From assembly GCA_946557105.1 (NCBI GenBank), contig CAMNSZ010000010.1, positions 46,581 through 110,580 on the forward strand: 64,000 nucleotides of DNA, read 5' to 3'. This DNA comes from an uncultured Lachnospiraceae bacterium. Its GTDB lineage: Bacteria; Bacillota; Clostridia; Lachnospirales; Lachnospiraceae. The notes under the pieces were generated by a model. The model worked only from the letters and a program-made list of their open reading frames with translations, was not told where the DNA came from and ran no database searches. Positions 25,217-35,351 of this stretch are shown one piece after another (the stretch's first letter is position 1; every line of letters starts with the position of its first letter). The translations under genes were made by a program, and so were the position numbers.

Positions 25217-25282
25217 ATGCTTTGTATAAGTACATATGGGGAACATAATTCTGATGAAATGTTTTCATGTAAGGTTAAATAA
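25217..25282 (+). CDS. possible 21-residue small ORF
   Basis: ATG preceded by TTTAGGAGGAAA, an optimal ribosome site, encoding MLCISTYGEHNSDEMFSCKV plus Lys and a TAA. It lies in the long gap between the TetR and MMPL genes. It could be a leader peptide or a chance frame; I have no homology. Confidence 0.3.
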   Translation: MLCISTYGEHNSDEMFSCKVK

Positions 25283-25559
25283 CTAATACAGATTTTTGGG
25301 GGAGTATTCGCAGTTAAAGGATGATTTACAGAGGAAGGTTAGCGGCGAAAGTAATTAGGGGAGATAATTCTGTAGGAGTATTGATGAAGAATTTGCAAGA
25401 AGACGATGAATTATCAATATATAGGCATGAGAAGGCATTAAATAAAAGGATTGCCGTACAATTAGTAAAACGTACATATGATTGCCGTTGATGTTTCGCA
25501 AAATAAAAACAGCAGAAAAGTTGCAAATTGTTAATACGGTAAACATTAAATTGCAATTA

Positions 25560-25765
25560 CGGTGGACATTAGATAACGATTACGGTATTCATACCGGCAA
25601 TCGCCGTAACCGTAGTAGCATTCGCAGTCCGCACAATTACGTTTATGGTAAGCACCAGCAAATGCCGTAGCCGCAGCAGAGCTCGAGGAGCCCGCAATTA
25701 CGTTTGCGGTATCCGCAGCAGCAATCGCCGTAGCAGCAGTAACGCTCATAGCGCCCGCAAATTAC
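25560..25765. repeat. GCA/CGC-rich low-complexity tract
   Basis: Contrasts with the AT-rich surroundings. Two versions of CAATTACGTTTRYGGTA (near 25632 and 25693) and several GCAATCGCCGTA units (25596, 25722) make it internally repetitive. One frame reads GIHTGNRRNRSSIRS, another NYVCGIRSSNRRSSSN, with a shift between. It looks like the remains of a Ser/Arg/Asn-rich repeat gene. The rest of the gap to 25980 has no gene. Confidence 0.4.
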
Positions 25766-25996
25766 GCTTGGGGCATATACAATTAAAATAGTAGCGCAAT
25801 AAGGGGGCTTGCGGTTGTACGTTTATATTACAGCATTCTAAAGTTGCGAATATTTATTGCAGCCTCTCCTTTATTATTGCAATATCACTGCAAATATTGC
25901 GGCGCTCCCACAAAATGATAGCCGAGGGAAGTCTGTTAATAAAGTAGGCTCTGGGGAATTACAGTTCTATTACAGGGATAGGAAGGAAAATATTTT

Positions 25997-28585
25997 ATGG
26001 CAAAGGAAAAGAAGGAAGAATCGTTTATGATAAAGGTGTCTACGCTGATTGTAGATAAGCGCAAGGGGTTTTATCTGATTTTTATTATGCTGATTTTTTT
26101 CAGCCTGTTGTCAATGAACAAGGTGAAGGTAAATAACGATTTGACAACCTATCTGCCGGATACAACGGAGACAAGGCAGGGGCTTGACTTGATGGATGAG
26201 CAGTTTATTACATATGGCACGGCGCGAATTATGGTTTGTAATATAACCTATGATGAAGCGGAGGCGCTGGCGGAGGCTATAGAAGGGCTGGAAGGCGTCA
26301 GCATGCTTGATTTTGACGATAGCGAGGAGCATTATCATCAGATGGAAGCGATGTTTTCCGTGACCTTTGAGGGAGAGGCGGACACGGCGGAGGCGCAGGA
26401 GTATTTGAAGGGCGTGCTTGATTATCTGGCGGACTATGATGTGTATTACGGCTCGGATATAGGGCAGGAGGAAAGGGACGCCGACGATTTAGGCAGTGAT
26501 ATGATAATGATATTGCTGTTGGCGGGCGTGGTAATCGTGGCAGTGCTTCTGTTTACCTCCACCACTTACGCGGAGATACCTGTGTTTCTGATGACGTTTA
26601 TCGTAGCGGCAATATTGAACAAGGGAACAAATTATCTCTTCGGAACAATCAGCTTTGTGACGGATTCCATCGCGGTTGTGCTGCAGCTTGCGCTGGCCGT
26701 GGATTATGCCATTATTCTCTGCCACAGATTTATGGAGGAGCATGAGGACAAGGACGCAAGGGAAGCGGTTATTGTGGCATTGAGCAAAGCGATTCCCGAG
26801 ATTTCTTCAAGCTCGCTGACTACCGTCTCAGGTATGGTGGCAATGATGTTTATGCAGTTTCGTATAGGATATGATATGGGAATCGTTTTGGCTAAAGCAA
26901 TCGTTTTAAGTCTGGTATCTGTGTTTTTCCTGATGCCCGGATTGTTGCTCACCTTTTCCAAGGCGATTGACAACTCTCATCACAAGAGCTTTGTGCCGAA
27001 AATTACGGCGGTGGGAAGGTTTTGTGTTGCGACAAGATATATAATGCCGCCCCTTTTATTGATTGCGCTTTTGATTTCCTTTTATTTTTCTTCCAAGGCA
27101 AATTATGTGTATGATGTGAATACCTTGGAGTCAAAGATTATGAGTGCAAATAAGTATTCCGTCAGTATGGTAAACAGGGAGTTTGGTACTGTAAATCAGC
27201 TGGCGGTGCTGGTTCCCTGCGGCGACTATGATAAGGAGGGAAAGGCATTAAGGATGCTGTCAAAGCTTAAGGAGGTAGATTCCTGTATGGGTCTTGCCAA
27301 TATTGAGGCAATGGACGGTTATATTTTGACGCAGCCTCTGACTCCAAGGGAATTTTCCGAGCTGATAGACGCGGATGTGGAGGTGGCTAAGCTTCTTTAT
27401 ACCGCATACGCTATTGATAACAGTAATTATGGAGCGCTGGCAGGAAATTTGGGAGAGTATAAGGTGCCCTTGATTGATATGTTTCTCTTTATCTATGACC
27501 AAAAGGAAAGTGGAAACATTACTCTGGATGATGATTTGGAGGAAACGCTGACGGACGCCTATGAGCAGATTAGCATTGCCAAAAATCAGCTTTTGGGGGA
27601 GGAGTACAGTCGTTTTGTGTTGGAGCTGAACGTGCCGTTGGAGGGGGAGGAAAGCTATGAGGCATTAAATAATATCAGGAACGCCGTGTCGAAGTATTAT
27701 GCTTTGGAGGATATTTATCTGGTGGGCAATGTTACCAGCAACAGGGATTTAAGTGATTCCTTTAGTACCGACAATGCAATCATTACAATATTGACGGCAT
27801 TGTTTGTTATGATAATTTTGCTTTTTACCTTTCAGTCCGCAGGACTTCCGGTGCTTTTGGTAATGACTATACAGGGCAGTATCTGGATGAATTTTTCACT
27901 GCCGTATCTATTGTCGGAGCCGGTGTATTTTTTGGGGTATTTGGTGGTATCGGCAATACAGATGGGAGCTACCATAGATTACGCGATTGTCATCACCAGC
28001 AGATATATGGAGCTTAAGAGCTATATGCCTATCAAGAAGGCGATCATCGAGACGCTCAATCAGGCGTTTCCGACCATTGTCACCAGCGGTTCCATGCTGG
28101 TGGCGGCAGGCTTTATCATCAGTAATGTGTCCTCCAATGCAGTGGTGGCGGCAATAGGGCTTGCATTGGGCAGGGGAACGCTGACCTCCATTGCGTTAGT
28201 GCTTCTGGTGCTGCCGCAGACTCTGCTGATTGGAGATATCATAATCGAAAGAACGGCGTTTACGTTGAAGCGCGAGTTGGTTAAGCCATTGCCTGCAGGC
28301 GGAAGAATTCGGATGACAGGGCATATAAAGGGGTATGTGAACGGTGTGATTGACGGTGAGTTTTCCGGCGTCATAGACGGTGAGATGGGAGCGGTGGTTC
28401 GCGCAAGAGATATTGTAGAGAACGCTTCGGAGGGCATTGCGGATTTAAAGAGTATCGAGAGCGTGCAGGCTCATGAGATGGTAAGCAAAGCAGAGGAGGA
28501 AGCATCCACGGAGCGTATGGGAGATTTGGGAGCAGAAAATCCGGATAAAGAAAAGGAAAGTGAGGCGGCGTCAGATGAACGGTAA
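25997..28585 (+). CDS. MMPL family (RND-type) transporter
   Basis: An 862-residue protein with the two-fold RND plan: a membrane helix near 30-48, an extracellular domain, helices near 165-330, a second extracellular domain (about 360-590) and helices near 595-745. Both repeats hold the MMPL signature: LQLALAVDYAIILCHRFMEE and AIQMGATIDYAIVITSRYME. A cytoplasmic tail of ~115 residues contains a small repeat (VNGVIDGEFSGVIDGEMG). ATG after GGATAGGAAGGAAAATATTTT. It likely moves lipids or hydrophobic molecules using the proton gradient. It overlaps the next gene by 11 bp, so the surface protein is made with it. Confidence 0.9.
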   Translation: MAKEKKEESFMIKVSTLIVDKRKGFYLIFIMLIFFSLLSMNKVKVNNDLTTYLPDTTETRQGLDLMDEQFITYGTARIMVCNITYDEAEALAEAIEGLEGVSMLDFDDSEEHYHQMEAMFSVTFEGEADTAEAQEYLKGVLDYLADYDVYYGSDIGQEERDADDLGSDMIMILLLAGVVIVAVLLFTSTTYAEIPVFLMTFIVAAILNKGTNYLFGTISFVTDSIAVVLQLALAVDYAIILCHRFMEEHEDKDAREAVIVALSKAIPEISSSSLTTVSGMVAMMFMQFRIGYDMGIVLAKAIVLSLVSVFFLMPGLLLTFSKAIDNSHHKSFVPKITAVGRFCVATRYIMPPLLLIALLISFYFSSKANYVYDVNTLESKIMSANKYSVSMVNREFGTVNQLAVLVPCGDYDKEGKALRMLSKLKEVDSCMGLANIEAMDGYILTQPLTPREFSELIDADVEVAKLLYTAYAIDNSNYGALAGNLGEYKVPLIDMFLFIYDQKESGNITLDDDLEETLTDAYEQISIAKNQLLGEEYSRFVLELNVPLEGEESYEALNNIRNAVSKYYALEDIYLVGNVTSNRDLSDSFSTDNAIITILTALFVMIILLFTFQSAGLPVLLVMTIQGSIWMNFSLPYLLSEPVYFLGYLVVSAIQMGATIDYAIVITSRYMELKSYMPIKKAIIETLNQAFPTIVTSGSMLVAAGFIISNVSSNAVVAAIGLALGRGTLTSIALVLLVLPQTLLIGDIIIERTAFTLKRELVKPLPAGGRIRMTGHIKGYVNGVIDGEFSGVIDGEMGAVVRARDIVENASEGIADLKSIESVQAHEMVSKAEEEASTERMGDLGAENPDKEKESEAASDER

Positions 28586-31500
28586 AAAGTGTTTGATAGT
28601 GTGTTTGGCGGCTTTGTTGGCGTTATGGCAGCCATTTACTGTTATAGCGGCGGAGGCTACAGCCTATGAGGATTATCGTTCCGGAGGGCTTGTAAATGTG
28701 GATAAGGGCGGCAGGCTCACATATACGGAGGTACATATTTCCACGGAGGAGGAACTGGCGGCATTTGCAAAAGATTGTCAGGTGGACAGCTGGTCCGTAG
28801 ACAAAAAGGTAATTTTGGACGCGGATATAGTGCTGAAGCAGGAAAAAAATCTGTTGATTCCAAGCTTTGGCGGCATTTTTGAGGGTAACGGTCACAGTAT
28901 AGAGGAAATTAATATTACAAAAGCAGGTTCTGCGATGGGGCTGTTTAGGTATGTGCAGGAGGGGGGAAGTATCAGGGATTTGACAGTGACCGGAAAAGTC
29001 AATCCTGACGGAAGCAAAAGTCAGGTGGGCGGAATTGTGGGAGTAAATTACGGAAGGCTTGAAAACTGTAGCTTTAGCGGGTTGGTCACAGGAGATAACG
29101 AGGTAGGAGGAATTGCGGGAGTAAATGCCGCAGGCGGAACAATACGCAGGTGTAAGTCAAAGGCTACCGTGATAGGAAATCATTCTACGGGCGGTATTGC
29201 AGGTAATAATTATGGGGTATTGAACAATTGCAGCAATTCGGGGGCCATAAATATTTATGGCACGGAGGTTACCTATGGCTTAGAGGATATCACCGTGGAA
29301 AATCTGGAGGACATAAACAGCGCCTCCAATATGGCGGCACATACGGACAGCGGGGGCATTGCAGGCATTTCATCAGGTAAAATCTATTATTGCGCCAATA
29401 CGGGAACGGTAGGCTATTATCATGTGGGCTACAATACGGGTGGAATCGTAGGGCGGTTGTCGCAGGGTTATCTGCAGAATTGTACAAATTCAGGTCATGT
29501 CATGGGAAGAAAGGATGTAGGAGGAATCGCCGGTCAGATGGAGCCTTTTTTGGAGGTACGGTATTTAGGCGACAGGCTGCAGAGGCTCGACAGGGAGACG
29601 GATAAGCTGATAGAGCTGATGGATGCGGCCCATGCGGATTTGAGCAGCTGCGGAAAGTCTGCCAATGAAGCCGCAAAATCCGTTACAGCTGACTTAAAAA
29701 GGGTGAATCAGGCAGGAGGCGCTCTTTCCAATACCTCTATGGATTTATGGTACATTTATAATCAGGAGCTCACGGGTATAAACAATGATTTGAAGGTCCT
29801 TAACGAAGAACTGACGAATCTGAGCAAAGAGGACAAAGAGCAGAAAAAAATTACAGACGCAAACGTCACAAATGACAACGTCACAAATGACAACGCTATA
29901 GAGGTGACGGTAAGCTCCGGAAATCTTGGAGAAATACTGGGTGACATAAAAGACGACATTGAAAATGACGATAATGTCAGTATAGAAAAACCAGACGGAA
30001 ACTGGAATGTGGAAATACCGGACGACACGGAAAGCTACAAGGCGGCGCTCAGAAGATTCGGCGACAGCTCGGGCGTGCATATAGACAGGATTACATCCGC
30101 TACTAACGAGCGTTCCGGCGGGATAAGGGATAACCTGCAAATAGTGAATAGTGGCTTGGAATCGGCAGGCAACGGTTTGGAGAGGCTTGTAAATATTTTA
30201 GAGAACGGTACGGATGCAGTGAGCGGTGACATTGATGCAGTGACAAAGCAGGCAAAGGTAGTGCGCGGCTTAATCTCGGAAATAAGGGATGACTTGTTCC
30301 GCTATGAGGGCATTGCGGTGGAGGATACTTCCGACGAAGCGGCAGGAGGAACGCTTTCCAATCTAGGCGCAGGTGAAGCGGCATCAAAGGACGCGGAAGA
30401 GGCATATTATGACACGGATTCCTTTCAAATGGGTAAAATTACGCGCTGTCTGAATCAGGGTCTGATAGAGGCGGATACCAATGTGGGCGGAATCGTGGGG
30501 CAGATTTCCATAGAATATGATTTGGATCCCGAGGATGATATCACTATGACAGGGGCCGAAAGCTTTGAGCTGGAGCAGACGGTCAAGGCGGTTGTAAGGG
30601 AGAGCCGCAATCTGGGCGACGTTGCCGGCAAGAAAAACTATGTGGGAGGAATCGTGGGCAAGGCGGAGCACGGAGCGGTTATATCCTGTGAATCCTACTG
30701 CTCGGTTTCGGGAACGGACGGAGGGTACGTAGGCGGGATTGTAGGTGAATCCCGTTACGCCGTCAGGAGCTGTTATTTTATGGGAGAGTTGTCAGGCAAG
30801 GATAATGTCGGGGGAATTTCCGGCAAAGGGTGCGATATTTTTTACAGCTACGCCTATAGCAGCATCGAGGCGTCGGGGGAGAATGCAGGAGCTATAGCCG
30901 GGCAGGTAGAGGATGCAGGAGTGCTCTATGGCAATTATTATGTGGCCGGGGAATTGGGAGGAATTGACGGTATCGGCTACAGCGGCGGTGCAACCCCCCT
31001 ATCCTACGAGGATTTTTGTAGTCATAAGGAGGTTCCTGAGGCGTTTTCGGATTTCGTGATTACTTTTATGGCGGACGGGAAGGAGCTTTCCAGCATTCAC
31101 TGTAGATATGCGGACGTAATCAGTGAGGAGCAGATTCCGGCGATACCGTCCAAGGAAGGATGTTACGGAGTCTGGCCGGAATATGATTTTTCCCATGTGA
31201 CTGGAAGCAGGGTGCTGGAGGCGCAGTATAAAAAATGGGTTACCTCTTTGGCCAGTGAGGAATGTGATAAGAGCGGAAGACCTGAAATTTTAGTGGAAGG
31301 AAAGTTTTATCCCGATACGGCGCTGCGGGTCGTTAAGGGAGATTTGCAGAGGAATGAAGTGGAGTCCGACACAGGAGCGGCGGCAGAGGAGCAGACGGAT
31401 AATTATAGCACTTATAAGCTTTTTCTTGAAGGGCAAGGCGATTTAGTACAGCCTGTTAAGGTAAGGGTTTTGTGTGAAGCAGCAAAAGGGGCAAGGATAG

Positions 31501-31781
31501 AGGCGCTCTCGGACGGAAAATATCAACCGGTGGCTTGTGAGGCTAAGGGGAGCTATCTGATATTTGATATGGATGGGCTTGGAGCTTTTCGCGTTGTAAA
31601 GGCTGATAATGAGGGCGTTGACTGGAAAATATTACTTGCAGGCGGCATTGTACTGATCATTCTGTTATTGATAAGCATAAAAGTAGGCAAAAAAAGAAAA
31701 AAGGCGAAGACTAATAAAAATCCGGCTCCTAATAAAGCTAAAGCAGTACAAGAGTCTAGTCGTCCGGAGGCAAAGGATTAA
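28575..31781 (+). CDS. GLUG-repeat surface protein with C-terminal membrane anchor
   Basis: A 1068-residue protein. A signal peptide (CLIVCLAALLALWQPFTVIA) is followed by a right-handed repeat domain with many G-G-I-V-G / G-G-I-A-G turns (VGGIAGVN, TGGIAGNN, SGGIAGIS, TGGIVGRL, VGGIAGQM, later VGGIVGQ, VGGIVGK, VGGISGKG), characteristic of GLUG motifs. A helical middle of about 300 residues (340-640) interrupts the two GLUG blocks. A single membrane helix (ILLAGGIVLIILLLIS) and a Lys-rich cytoplasmic tail close it. ATG at 28575 follows AGTGAGGCGGC inside the MMPL gene. The helical middle resembles the coiled domains in MMPL/YhgE-type exporters, so it may form a complex with the transporter. 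A 15-bp direct repeat (29863-29892) encodes a VTNDN duplication. Confidence 0.8.
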   Translation: MNGKKCLIVCLAALLALWQPFTVIAAEATAYEDYRSGGLVNVDKGGRLTYTEVHISTEEELAAFAKDCQVDSWSVDKKVILDADIVLKQEKNLLIPSFGGIFEGNGHSIEEINITKAGSAMGLFRYVQEGGSIRDLTVTGKVNPDGSKSQVGGIVGVNYGRLENCSFSGLVTGDNEVGGIAGVNAAGGTIRRCKSKATVIGNHSTGGIAGNNYGVLNNCSNSGAINIYGTEVTYGLEDITVENLEDINSASNMAAHTDSGGIAGISSGKIYYCANTGTVGYYHVGYNTGGIVGRLSQGYLQNCTNSGHVMGRKDVGGIAGQMEPFLEVRYLGDRLQRLDRETDKLIELMDAAHADLSSCGKSANEAAKSVTADLKRVNQAGGALSNTSMDLWYIYNQELTGINNDLKVLNEELTNLSKEDKEQKKITDANVTNDNVTNDNAIEVTVSSGNLGEILGDIKDDIENDDNVSIEKPDGNWNVEIPDDTESYKAALRRFGDSSGVHIDRITSATNERSGGIRDNLQIVNSGLESAGNGLERLVNILENGTDAVSGDIDAVTKQAKVVRGLISEIRDDLFRYEGIAVEDTSDEAAGGTLSNLGAGEAASKDAEEAYYDTDSFQMGKITRCLNQGLIEADTNVGGIVGQISIEYDLDPEDDITMTGAESFELEQTVKAVVRESRNLGDVAGKKNYVGGIVGKAEHGAVISCESYCSVSGTDGGYVGGIVGESRYAVRSCYFMGELSGKDNVGGISGKGCDIFYSYAYSSIEASGENAGAIAGQVEDAGVLYGNYYVAGELGGIDGIGYSGGATPLSYEDFCSHKEVPEAFSDFVITFMADGKELSSIHCRYADVISEEQIPAIPSKEGCYGVWPEYDFSHVTGSRVLEAQYKKWVTSLASEECDKSGRPEILVEGKFYPDTALRVVKGDLQRNEVESDTGAAAEEQTDNYSTYKLFLEGQGDLVQPVKVRVLCEAAKGARIEALSDGKYQPVACEAKGSYLIFDMDGLGAFRVVKADNEGVDWKILLAGGIVLIILLLISIKVGKKRKKAKTNKNPAPNKAKAVQESSRPEAKD
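29863..29892 (+). repeat. 15-bp tandem duplication within the GLUG protein gene
   Basis: ACGTCACAAATGACA occurs twice in direct succession, encoding VTNDNVTNDN in the linker of the helical middle. A recent in-frame expansion. Confidence 0.7.
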
Positions 31782-31893
31782 CGGCCGGCGTCCGGTGTGC
31801 CGCTCAATGAAATGCTTGTCAGGACCACTCATACTGTGTTAGGATAGTAACAATGTATAGGTGAACGAAACATACTCAGAAAAAGAGGTATTT

Positions 31894-32535
31894 ATGGCAG
31901 GCGCAGTCATATTTGATTTGGATGGAACATTAATCGACACGGAAAGGTATTATCGTATCTTTTGGCCCAAGACTTTGGCTGAATTCGGCTATACGCTTAC
32001 GGATGAACGGGCGCTCATGCTGCGAAGTCTGGGGCGCCCCTTTGCTCCGGCGCTGTTTAAGGAGTGGTTTGGAGAGGATTTTGACTATCCGAAAATCAGA
32101 CAGCGAAGAAAAGAACTGATGGAAGAGGCTTTGGAGAGGGATGGAATCAGGAAAAAGCCCGGAGCGGAGGAATTGCTTATATATCTGCGGGATAAGAATA
32201 TTACGGCGGCCATTGCCACTGCTTCGGATTTGGAGAGAACCGAGAGGTATTTGAAAAAAGTGGGGCTGTTATCTTATTTTGACAAACTGATTAGTGCAAC
32301 CATGGTAAAGGAGGGCAAGCCGGCGCCGGATATTTACAGCTATGCCTGTAGCGAGCTGGGGCTTCTCCCTGACGAATGCATTGCCGTGGAGGATTCTCCT
32401 AACGGGGTTTTATCTGCTCACCGCGCCGGCTTAAAGGTTATAATGGTGCCCGATCAGACGAAGCCAGACAGGGAGCTTTTAAAATATCTTTACGCCTGCG
32501 TGGATTCTCTTGCGGAGATACCGGAGTACCTGTAG
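31894..32535 (+). CDS. HAD-superfamily hydrolase (beta-phosphoglucomutase-like)
   Basis: A 213-residue protein with HAD motif I FDLDGTLIDT, motif II Thr/Ser in IATASDLERT, motif III Lys in KEGKPAPDIY and motif IV VEDSPNGVLSA. The helical cap between I and II places it in subgroup IA with beta-phosphoglucomutases and sugar phosphatases. Start at the ATG after AAAAGAGGTATTT; an in-frame GTG at 31861 would add 11 residues. A promoter-like TTGTCA-17-TTAGGA lies near 31817. Substrate unknown. Confidence 0.88.
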   Translation: MAGAVIFDLDGTLIDTERYYRIFWPKTLAEFGYTLTDERALMLRSLGRPFAPALFKEWFGEDFDYPKIRQRRKELMEEALERDGIRKKPGAEELLIYLRDKNITAAIATASDLERTERYLKKVGLLSYFDKLISATMVKEGKPAPDIYSYACSELGLLPDECIAVEDSPNGVLSAHRAGLKVIMVPDQTKPDRELLKYLYACVDSLAEIPEYL

Positions 32536-32599
32536 GCCGTCAAACGTTATATGCTTTATTGTGAAATTGCCTCTGGATTGCATCAAGAGGCAATTTCCA

Positions 32600-33946
32600 A
32601 TTTCTTTTTTCCGTTCCTTCGGCGTTCAGCGCCTATCCGCTGCTGCAGGACGGAGGGAATACAAAGGAAGCCGCCCAGAGAGCCCTTGGCGCAAATCTGA
32701 TTCCCGTGGCGCAGACAAGGCTGCCTGTCATGGAGCTTAGTGAGCGTCTGGACGGCTTACAGGCTAAAGCATATTCTCCGGCGTGGGTAATATTGTGGGC
32801 GATTGGCGCCTTGAGCTTAGCAGTCCTTTTTATGGTTTCTTATCTACGGTGCAATCGGGAATTTCAGATGGTATTTTCAGACCGGTGATTTTGATGCCGA
32901 AAAATACGGATTGGGAGAACGGGCGGCAGCTGCAATATGTTGTTGCCCATGAGCTTGTACATATCCGTTGTTTTGACGGAGCGTTAAAGCTTATTATGGT
33001 GCTTGCGTTGTGTATCCATTGGTTCAATCCCTTGGTTTGGATCATGTATATGCTGTTTAACAGGGATATAGAGCTTGCCTGTGACGAGAGTGTGATAAGG
33101 CTGTTTGGAGAAAACGCAAGGTCGTCTTATGCCTTTACTCTTATCAATATGGAGGAAAAGAAAAGCGGGATCTTGCCCTTATGCAATAATTTCAGCAGAA
33201 ATGCCATTGAAGAAAGGATTGTTTCTATATATGAAGACGAAAAGGGTAACTGTCGGGGCGGTGTTTGCCGGTATATTGATAATTGTGGGTATGGCGGCTG
33301 CGTTTACCACCTCGGTCAGAAAGGATAACGCAAAGATGGTTTTTATGCAGAAAAAGGTTTATATCGCTACAGGGGAGGACGTTTCCGCTCAGGTGGAGGC
33401 GGAGGCCGGGATATCCGAGTTTGACAGTCCTTACATCGGTGAGATTATGTCCACTGTGGCAGCTTCCAAACAACCGGGTGAAGAGCTGCAATCCAATTTC
33501 GGGCATGTGGGAGCGCAAATAGTATAATTGACGGAAGATGGATGCAGTTTGACAGAGCGGATTGCGCCGCTTTTGCCGCCATGCTTGAAGAGATAGATCA
33601 GGATACAGTGGTTTTGGACGTGATGGAATTTATCACAATTGAAGATACTCGGAGGATGGAGGAGCTGGGTATCACAGAAGAAGATATGCCTGACGGATAT
33701 TATATATATAATCCGGATAAGAAGACAACCAGCTTTAAGCTGGGCGAGCATACGGTGTACAGATTCATTGATTGGAGAAGGGATTTTGTGGATTCTGACG
33801 AACCTGACGACCTGAACATTGTCACTACGGATAAGGCTGTTTTTGAAAAGTATATAGGCACCTATGACCCCAAGCCGGGCATGCCCTTCTTTTTTGAGGT
33901 GGAGGAGGACTATATCACGAAAATTGTTGAGAAACCGATCATGTAA
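32600..33946 (+). pseudogene. BlaR1-like M56 peptidase sensor, decayed
   Basis: Pieces in several frames make one protein lacking its N-terminus: a membrane segment SPAWVILWAIGALSLAVLFM and YLRCNREF; after a shift, GIFRPVILMPKNTDWENG, the zinc-binding VVAHELVHIRCFDGALK (HExxH) and FNRDIELACDESVIRLFG; after another, MKTKRVTVGAVFAGILIIVG; and finally 33542-33946 (VVLDVMEFITIEDTRRMEEL). At least two frameshifts are needed, and the expected BlaI-type repressor gene is absent. It once sensed cell-wall antibiotics. The end of the preceding HAD gene and this start are joined without a promoter. Confidence 0.75.
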
Positions 33947-34193
33947 GAAACGGATAATATTGAGAAGGGCTGGCAGCAGCTGTAGGAAAGTAGAAGGGGC
34001 TTGCGGATGCGGCGGCAGGGTGCGGTCCGGATTTTATAGCGCGGACGAAACCGTTAAAGCGCTGAAAACAGACGGAAACGGACAGGAAGTAACAGATTCT
34101 TCCTCAGGGGAAAATTCTCCTGCAAAAAGAAGATGAAGAGGAAGCAAAGAAGGAGTAACGCTATGGAATAAGGGCGGCGGTTTGGGGGAGTTG
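33947..34193. other. gap with decayed coding remnants
   Basis: Short frames (for example one ending VTDSSSGENSPAKRR near 34136) suggest the tail of a lost secreted protein. No intact gene. Confidence 0.3.
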
Positions 34194-34222
34194 TTGACTT
34201 TTGCGTGTGAGGGTGTTATTAT
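34194..34222 (+). promoter_or_regulatory. promoter of ptb-buk
   Basis: TTGACT, 17 bases, TATTAT, 76 bp before the ptb start. Confidence 0.7.
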
Positions 34223-34297
34223 TTTAACGATATGGACTATACGAACCATTTTGATAAAAAAGAGACGCCCCATACAGGGCAGAAAGGAATTGGAAAC

Positions 34298-35224
34298 ATG
34301 AAACAGGGTTTTGATGACATTGTATCAAAGGTGAAGGAGTGCGGCATGAAGAAGGTTGCCGTGTCGGTAGCGCAGGATTCCGCCGTATTGGAGGCGGTTA
34401 AGGAGGCAAAGGAGCGCGGGATAGCGGACGCCATTCTGGTTGGTGACGAGGCGAAGATCAGGGAGATTGCCGCTTCTATCAATATGGACCTTACAGGCTT
34501 TGAGATAATTGACGAACCGGATGTAATACAGGCTTCTCTTAAGGCTGTCAAGCTTGCGCATGACGGCAAGGCTGACATGTATATGAAGGGACTGATAGAT
34601 ACCAAGAATTTCTTGAAGAGTGTATTGGATAAGGAAGTAGGGCTGCGTACGGGGGGGGTGCTTTCCCATGTGTGTGTGTTTGAGATTCCGGGCATCGATC
34701 GACTTTTGTTTTTTACCGACGTAGCGTTTATGACTTATCCTACCTTGGAGGATAAGATTAATATTATTAAGAATACCCTGCCTGTCTGCAAGGCGTGCGG
34801 TGTGGAAGTACCCAAGATTGCACCCTTGGCGGCAGTTGAGGTGGTAAATCCCAAGATGCCTGTCACAGTGGAGGCTGAAGAGCTTACACGTATGTGCGAG
34901 GAGGGTAAGCTAACAGGCTGCATAATCGACGGTCCTTTGTCCCTTGATTTGGCCATTGACCATGAAGCCGCATTCCATAAGGGAGCTACCGACCGCAAGA
35001 TTCAAGGCGATGCGGACGTGCTTCTGTTTCCGGACATTCATGCAGGCAACCTTGTATATAAGGCAATCGTACATATGGTTAAGGTCAAGAATGGTTGCAT
35101 TTTAACAGGAACCAAAGTTCCCGTTATCCTAACCAGCCGTTCCGACACCTTTGAGACGAAGGTGAATTCCATAGCGTTGGCGGCTGTTGTAGCGGAAGAG
35201 CTGAAGAAGTCGGGCAATAATTAA
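34298..35224 (+). CDS. ptb: phosphate butyryltransferase
   Basis: A 308-residue cytosolic enzyme of the PTA_PTB family that converts butyryl-CoA and phosphate to butyryl phosphate and CoA. Sequence traits include AQDSAVLEAVKEA, the MYMKGLIDTKNFLKSVLD segment, LRTGGVLSHVCVFEIPG and the C-terminal ILTSRSDTFETKVNSIALA that bind CoA and phosphate. Start at the ATG after GAAAGGAATTGGAAAC. The butyrate kinase gene follows 127 bp downstream. Together they complete butyrate formation with ATP gain. Some enzymes of this pair use other short acyl groups. Confidence 0.92.
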   Translation: MKQGFDDIVSKVKECGMKKVAVSVAQDSAVLEAVKEAKERGIADAILVGDEAKIREIAASINMDLTGFEIIDEPDVIQASLKAVKLAHDGKADMYMKGLIDTKNFLKSVLDKEVGLRTGGVLSHVCVFEIPGIDRLLFFTDVAFMTYPTLEDKINIIKNTLPVCKACGVEVPKIAPLAAVEVVNPKMPVTVEAEELTRMCEEGKLTGCIIDGPLSLDLAIDHEAAFHKGATDRKIQGDADVLLFPDIHAGNLVYKAIVHMVKVKNGCILTGTKVPVILTSRSDTFETKVNSIALAAVVAEELKKSGNN

Positions 35225-35237
35225 TCACCGGTACATG

Positions 35238-35266
35238 CAAATTTGTGTCGGGGCGTCACAAATTTG
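35238..35266 (+). terminator. hairpin between ptb and buk
   Basis: CAAATTTGTG and CACAAATTTG form a 10-bp stem around TCGGGGCGT, followed by TTTCC. It could partly terminate or protect the ptb message, setting the ratio of the two enzymes. Confidence 0.5.
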
Positions 35267-35351
35267 TTTCCAAGTTAAGCCGCGGTGCGAAGCTTGATTT
35301 GATATTTCGCGCGCGGCGCCTAGAAAATAACGCTCCGGAATGGAGATTAAT

